From DASXUC01 sp036505015 (GTDB taxonomy: Bacteria; Sysuimicrobiota; Sysuimicrobiia; Sysuimicrobiales; Kaftiobacteriaceae): a stretch of 64,000 nucleotides of DNA. Of this stretch, positions 61,152-64,000 are shown one piece after another (the stretch's first letter is position 1; each line of letters begins with the position of its first letter). The notes beneath the pieces were generated by a model. The model had not been told where the DNA came from and made no database searches. It saw nothing but the letters and a program-made list of their open reading frames with translations. The position numbers and the translations under genes were made by a program. The DNA lies in NCBI GenBank assembly GCA_036505015.1, contig DASXUC010000053.1, positions 39,246 through 103,245 of the forward strand. The letters run 5' to 3'.

Positions 61152-61682
61152 GTGAATCGACTGAGGCACGTACATGTGATCGTAGCCGTCGTGGCGACAC
61201 TCTTGGTCGGACTGCCCGGACTTGCCCGAGCGCAGACCATCGAGCAGCGGCTCGCCACGATCAAAGCCGGGCTCGAACGTGAAGGGTTGAAGGTCCTCGA
61301 GGTGCGGTACACGCCCGTGGACCGCAACGGACCGGCGTACTGGTTCGGGGTCACCGCCACCACGTACAGCCAGCCGAACTGGCCGGCCGTGGCCAAGCAG
61401 GCGCTGGTGACCTGGCTGGTCATGAACGAGTCCACCGCATCCGATCCGCCGGAATCCATGCTGATGTCGGCGCAGGTCTGGACCAAGTACATGATCCAGA
61501 TCGGGCAGCAGAACAAGCTCGTGTCGGAGTTCGCTGCCGCGTTGAAGGCGGCGCGGACGGACGCTGAGAAGAATGCCGCCGTGAACAAAGTGCTGGGAAG
61601 GTTTCTTGTGCGGGTCTTCGATCTGGAGCGGAATCAGTTCGTCGACGCGAAGGACTTTGTGAACAAGAATTTCATGGACTAA
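61152..61682 (+). CDS. Secreted protein of unknown function (176 aa)
   Basis: The 176-residue protein has a signal peptide (about 1-27, LARAQ) and a domain with EREGLKVLEVRYTPVDRNG, YWFGVTATTYSQPNW and a helical tail ending DAKDFVNKNFMD. GTG 61152 with GGGGGTGAA 8 nt upstream. No family recognised. It is followed 14 nt later by the DUF350-like gene. Confidence 0.6.
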   Translation: MNRLRHVHVIVAVVATLLVGLPGLARAQTIEQRLATIKAGLEREGLKVLEVRYTPVDRNGPAYWFGVTATTYSQPNWPAVAKQALVTWLVMNESTASDPPESMLMSAQVWTKYMIQIGQQNKLVSEFAAALKAARTDAEKNAAVNKVLGRFLVRVFDLERNQFVDAKDFVNKNFMD

Positions 61683-61696
61683 AAGGGGGGACTGAG

Positions 61697-61990
61697 ATGA
61701 CCTGGTTGTGGATCACGATAGCGCAGCAACTGCCGCCGTTTGCGATTCCATCGGGGGGCACGGATTACGGGCGCATCTTGCTGAATGCCGTCTTCCTCTT
61801 GTTCTGGGTCGTGGTCGCCGGGATCGCGTTTGCGATCATGGCCCCGATCGCGATGCGGGTCTTCAACCGCGTCACGCCGGGGATCGACGAGATGGAGGAA
61901 TTGAAGAAGGGGAACATGGCGGTCGCGCTGGTCCAGGCGGCGACCATCCTGGCCATGGCGGTGCTGGTCCTCGCGGTGGTCTTGAAGTAG
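61697..61990 (+). CDS. DUF350-like small membrane protein
   Basis: This 97-residue protein has two hydrophobic spans (about 26-52 and 76-97) around the cytoplasmic-type MRVFNRVTPGIDEMEELKKGN, a DUF350-like layout. A T/I/Q-rich N-terminus with one more weak span precedes it. DUF350 proteins are small bacterial membrane proteins of unknown function that often accompany stress or envelope genes. It is in the 61152-63717 unit. Confidence 0.7.
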   Translation: MTWLWITIAQQLPPFAIPSGGTDYGRILLNAVFLLFWVVVAGIAFAIMAPIAMRVFNRVTPGIDEMEELKKGNMAVALVQAATILAMAVLVLAVVLK

Positions 61991-62015
61991 GCGCCGCGAT
62001 TCCGGGAGGACGGTC

Positions 62016-62867
62016 ATGGAAATCACCGTCAGCGAGCAGAAGGTCTTCATGGTCCACCCCCGCGTCACCGATGAAGCGGCGCGGGAGCGGGCGGTGGAGC
62101 AGAAAGGCGCGGCGTTTGGCTCCGTGGCGCGGCTGCTGCTGCGTCCCAGGGGCGAGGAGATCAAGATCGTCTCCATCGGCAAACGATTCGACCCGATCTG
62201 GCATGTCATCGCGCACAAGCACGTCGTCTTTGACCGGGGGCGTGAGTACCGGGTCCCGGTGGCCGATGGGACCGTGCAGGGCGTGACCGTGAAGGGGGAC
62301 GACTACCAGGTGGCGGCGGGCCCGCCGCGGCACTTCATCATCCGCGGCGTGGAACACTGCATCGACGACGCCCGGCTGGAGAAGCTCGTCGACGCCGTGG
62401 GCGGCGCCGACATCGAGGCGAAGGCCGTGCTCGCCGCGCCGCGCGAGGAAATCGTGGAACTGGCGGACTTCGCGCCCCCCGATGCCATTGTGGTGCCCCC
62501 CGACGTGCGGGCGTCGATGCTGGTCCAGACCCTGGTGCAGCAACTGGTGAAGCCGTACGAGGCGGACCAACTCTTCGAAGAGATGATCGAAATCGAGCAG
62601 CTGCATCTCATCTACCATCCGGTCTACGCCATCGAGTACACGTGGGAAGCCAAAGGGAAGAAGGCGATGCTGGAACTCGACGCGGTGGGCGGCGAGGTGA
62701 CGACCGGCAGCCGGGCCTTCCAGCAGCAGATGCGCCGCATCTTCAACCGGGAGGTGTTGTTCGATCTCGGCGCGGAATCGGTGAACCTGATCGTCCCGGG
62801 CGGCGCCATCGCGCTGAAGATCGGCAAGGCCGTCGTGGACCATCAGCGGCGGCAGAAGGGCGGATGA
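62016..62867 (+). CDS. Conserved hypothetical protein (283 aa)
   Basis: A 283-residue soluble protein without a signal peptide. Recognisable conserved patterns are FMVHPRVTDEAARERAV at the start, IYHPVYAIEYTWEAKGKKAM in the middle-C region and VNLIVPGGAIALKIGKAVVDH at the end. No catalytic motif could be named. It lies in the same unit as the DUF350-like and PrsW proteins, which suggests an envelope-stress or regulated-proteolysis context. Confidence 0.5.
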   Translation: MEITVSEQKVFMVHPRVTDEAARERAVEQKGAAFGSVARLLLRPRGEEIKIVSIGKRFDPIWHVIAHKHVVFDRGREYRVPVADGTVQGVTVKGDDYQVAAGPPRHFIIRGVEHCIDDARLEKLVDAVGGADIEAKAVLAAPREEIVELADFAPPDAIVVPPDVRASMLVQTLVQQLVKPYEADQLFEEMIEIEQLHLIYHPVYAIEYTWEAKGKKAMLELDAVGGEVTTGSRAFQQQMRRIFNREVLFDLGAESVNLIVPGGAIALKIGKAVVDHQRRQKGG

Positions 62868-62886
62868 CGAACGAGGAGGGCGGACG

Positions 62887-63717
62887 ATGATCCCGATTCT
62901 GGCGCTGCTGGTCACCTTTATCCCGGCGGTGCTGTGGCTGTGGTTCTTCTACAGCCGAGACCGGTATGAGCATGAACCGAAGCGGTTGATCGGCAAGCTG
63001 TTCCTGTGGGGCGTGCTCTCCGGATTTTGGGCCGCCGGGCTCAACGACTTCATCCGCGGGTTGTTCGGCGGCGGCATCCAGTCCGCGGACGACTCGGGCC
63101 TGCTGGGACTGGCCCTGGGTCTCCTGTTTCTGATGTACGCGCTGGCGGCGTTGAACGAGGAGACGATGAAGTTTCTCGTCACCTCCAACAGCGTGCGGAC
63201 CGATCCGAACTTCAATGAGATGGTCGACGGCATGATCTACATGACGACGGCCGCCCTGGGGTTCGCCGCCGGCGAGAACTTCGGCTACGTGCTGCGGGAG
63301 TTCTTCACCGTGGCGAAAGAGGCGGGGGCGTCATCGGCGTTCATCCGGGCCTTCCTGGTGCTGGCGCCGTTCCGCGCGTTCGACGGTACCATGGCGCATG
63401 TCGCGTTCTCAGGGATCGTCGGATACTTCTTCGCCCAGCGCGTCCTGGGGGGGAAGGGCCCTGGGGTCATCCTGGTCGGGATCTTGGCGGCGAGCGCCCT
63501 GCACGCCACGTCGAACTTCGTGATCGATCTGCCCCACGTCTTCTACGAGCATCCGGGATTCATCCTGACCTATGCCTTTGTCGGCGTCGATCTGATCGCA
63601 TTGGGGATCTATGCGATCCTCTTCCGCAAGGCGCTGGCCGCGTCGCCGTTCCGGACCAAACAACTTGCGGCCGGCACTTCGCCGCCACCGGGGCCGGCGC
63701 CCAAACCGGCCGGCTGA
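62887..63717 (+). CDS. PrsW-family intramembrane metalloprotease, second paralogue
   Basis: This 276-residue multi-pass protein has SRDRYEHEPKRLIG after the first helix, ALNEETMKFLV (Glu-Glu), FNEMVDGMIYMTTAALGFAA, FDGTMAHVAFSGIVGYFF and ALHATSNF. These are the PrsW ligand motifs. It is longer and more divergent than the PrsW at 20155-20853. It closes the 61152-63717 unit. The substrate is unknown. Confidence 0.85.
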   Translation: MIPILALLVTFIPAVLWLWFFYSRDRYEHEPKRLIGKLFLWGVLSGFWAAGLNDFIRGLFGGGIQSADDSGLLGLALGLLFLMYALAALNEETMKFLVTSNSVRTDPNFNEMVDGMIYMTTAALGFAAGENFGYVLREFFTVAKEAGASSAFIRAFLVLAPFRAFDGTMAHVAFSGIVGYFFAQRVLGGKGPGVILVGILAASALHATSNFVIDLPHVFYEHPGFILTYAFVGVDLIALGIYAILFRKALAASPFRTKQLAAGTSPPPGPAPKPAG

Positions 63718-63721
63718 TCGG

Positions 63722-63910
63722 GTAGTGGGTCGGTTTGACCATCAACTCCTTCCCCGGACGGGTGGAGGGCCGCACCGTTCCGATCTCGGAAGATGCTGGG
63801 GGCGGGGATGTCCTCGTGGGCCCCTCCGCCCGGTGTGGATCCTCCCACTCAGACACCCCCGCCCCCCTTATGAGTCCGACAGTCAGGCACGGGCCCTCCA
63901 CCCGACCTAC
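63722..63910 (+). ncRNA. Candidate structured RNA with 6S-like rod architecture
   Basis: A perfect 13-bp stem (63759-63771 with 63892-63904) is followed inward by a ~26/25-nt open bubble, a 15-bp stem with one mismatch (63798-63812 with 63852-63866), and an inner 5-bp stem (63816-63820 with 63844-63848). The outer ends GGTCGG/CCGACC (63728-63733 with 63902-63907) can extend or compete. A long rod with a large central bubble and ~190 nt length is the plan of 6S RNA. No conserved sequence was verified, and strand is assumed from the flanking gene. Confidence 0.4.
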
Positions 63911-64000
63911 GCCCCCAAGGTTCCACTGGTGCTGGTCGGCATCGGTGAACTGGCGGCGGCGAGCGGGGCGGCCACCGAGCGACGTTGGAGGGCGGCAACC
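63911..64000. other. Window-edge sequence, no gene supported
   Basis: The last 90 bases have an open plus-strand frame (reading PKVPLVLVGIGEL) but no start or family match can be shown before the window ends. Confidence 0.3.

Noticed and set aside
1..64000. tRNA, rRNA, IS elements, prophage, att sites, origin
   Set aside because: No cloverleaf, transposase, integrase or DnaA-box cluster was seen on either strand.

Overview
The window is 64 kb of high-GC, densely coded bacterial DNA, with short intergenic gaps, many 4-8 nt gene overlaps and frequent GTG/TTG starts. No tRNA, rRNA, insertion sequence, phage gene or CRISPR array was seen. A large beta-barrel protein (39399-41816) beside many lipoproteins and signal-peptide proteins points to a diderm. 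A sigma-54 system, a SUF operon with a Rieske ferredoxin and several TPR-type regulators fit a poorly characterised GC-rich environmental lineage. The sequence alone does not settle the phylum.

Layout. 2-3597: peptide and amino-acid hydrolases (M20 fragment, M42, asparaginase-like, M20). 3665-5616: two adjacent broken genes (GNAT, histidine phosphatase). 5670-8181: GNAT, nucleotidyltransferase, aldo/keto reductase. 9015-14551 (minus): oligopeptide-type importer without ATPases, joined to an M14 deacylase and a creatinase-like M24 hydrolase that together resemble DoeB/DoeA (EutE/EutD). 14730-21279: housekeeping and envelope genes (SYLF, ferritin-like, VCBS-repeat protein, pterin dehydratase, SDR, alpha-oxoamine synthase, PrsW). 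21443-27474: large regulators, a cold-shock protein, and a short secreted peptide directly upstream of an XRE-TPR regulator.

27487-41816 is the most striking region. It holds rpoN itself, an NtrC-family activator, a membrane sensor kinase, a REC-GAF-HD-GYP protein, a GAF/degenerate-GGDEF protein, a Roadblock protein, two secreted beta-sandwich proteins, an Ig-like chaperone-like protein and an outer-membrane barrel with a CuAO-like N-terminus and SdrD-like C-terminal domains. Twin 49-50 aa secreted peptides ending in GATWE lie on the minus strand. Seven good sigma-54 promoter sequences (-24/-12) precede the kinase, both peptides, the HD-GYP gene, the GGDEF gene and both secreted subunits. I read this as a self-contained sigma-54 regulon controlling assembly of a surface structure; I do not recognise it as a described system.

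41927-52262: Nfu-N domain protein, a 2-oxoacid dehydrogenase (E1-alpha, E1-beta, E2, no E3), an adenosine-deaminase-family protein and sufC-sufB-sufD-Rieske-sufS. 52336-63717: a LigA-like small protein, a two-vWA lipoprotein, tandem transglutaminase-like lipoproteins without the classical Cys, membrane proteins and a second PrsW. 63722-63910: a rod-like foldable segment with 6S-RNA-like architecture.

Scattered through the window are six intergenic elements made of tandem words with a period of about 8 nt. Five have a second arm of complementary words, so they can form long hairpins. Each uses its own word but the design is the same.
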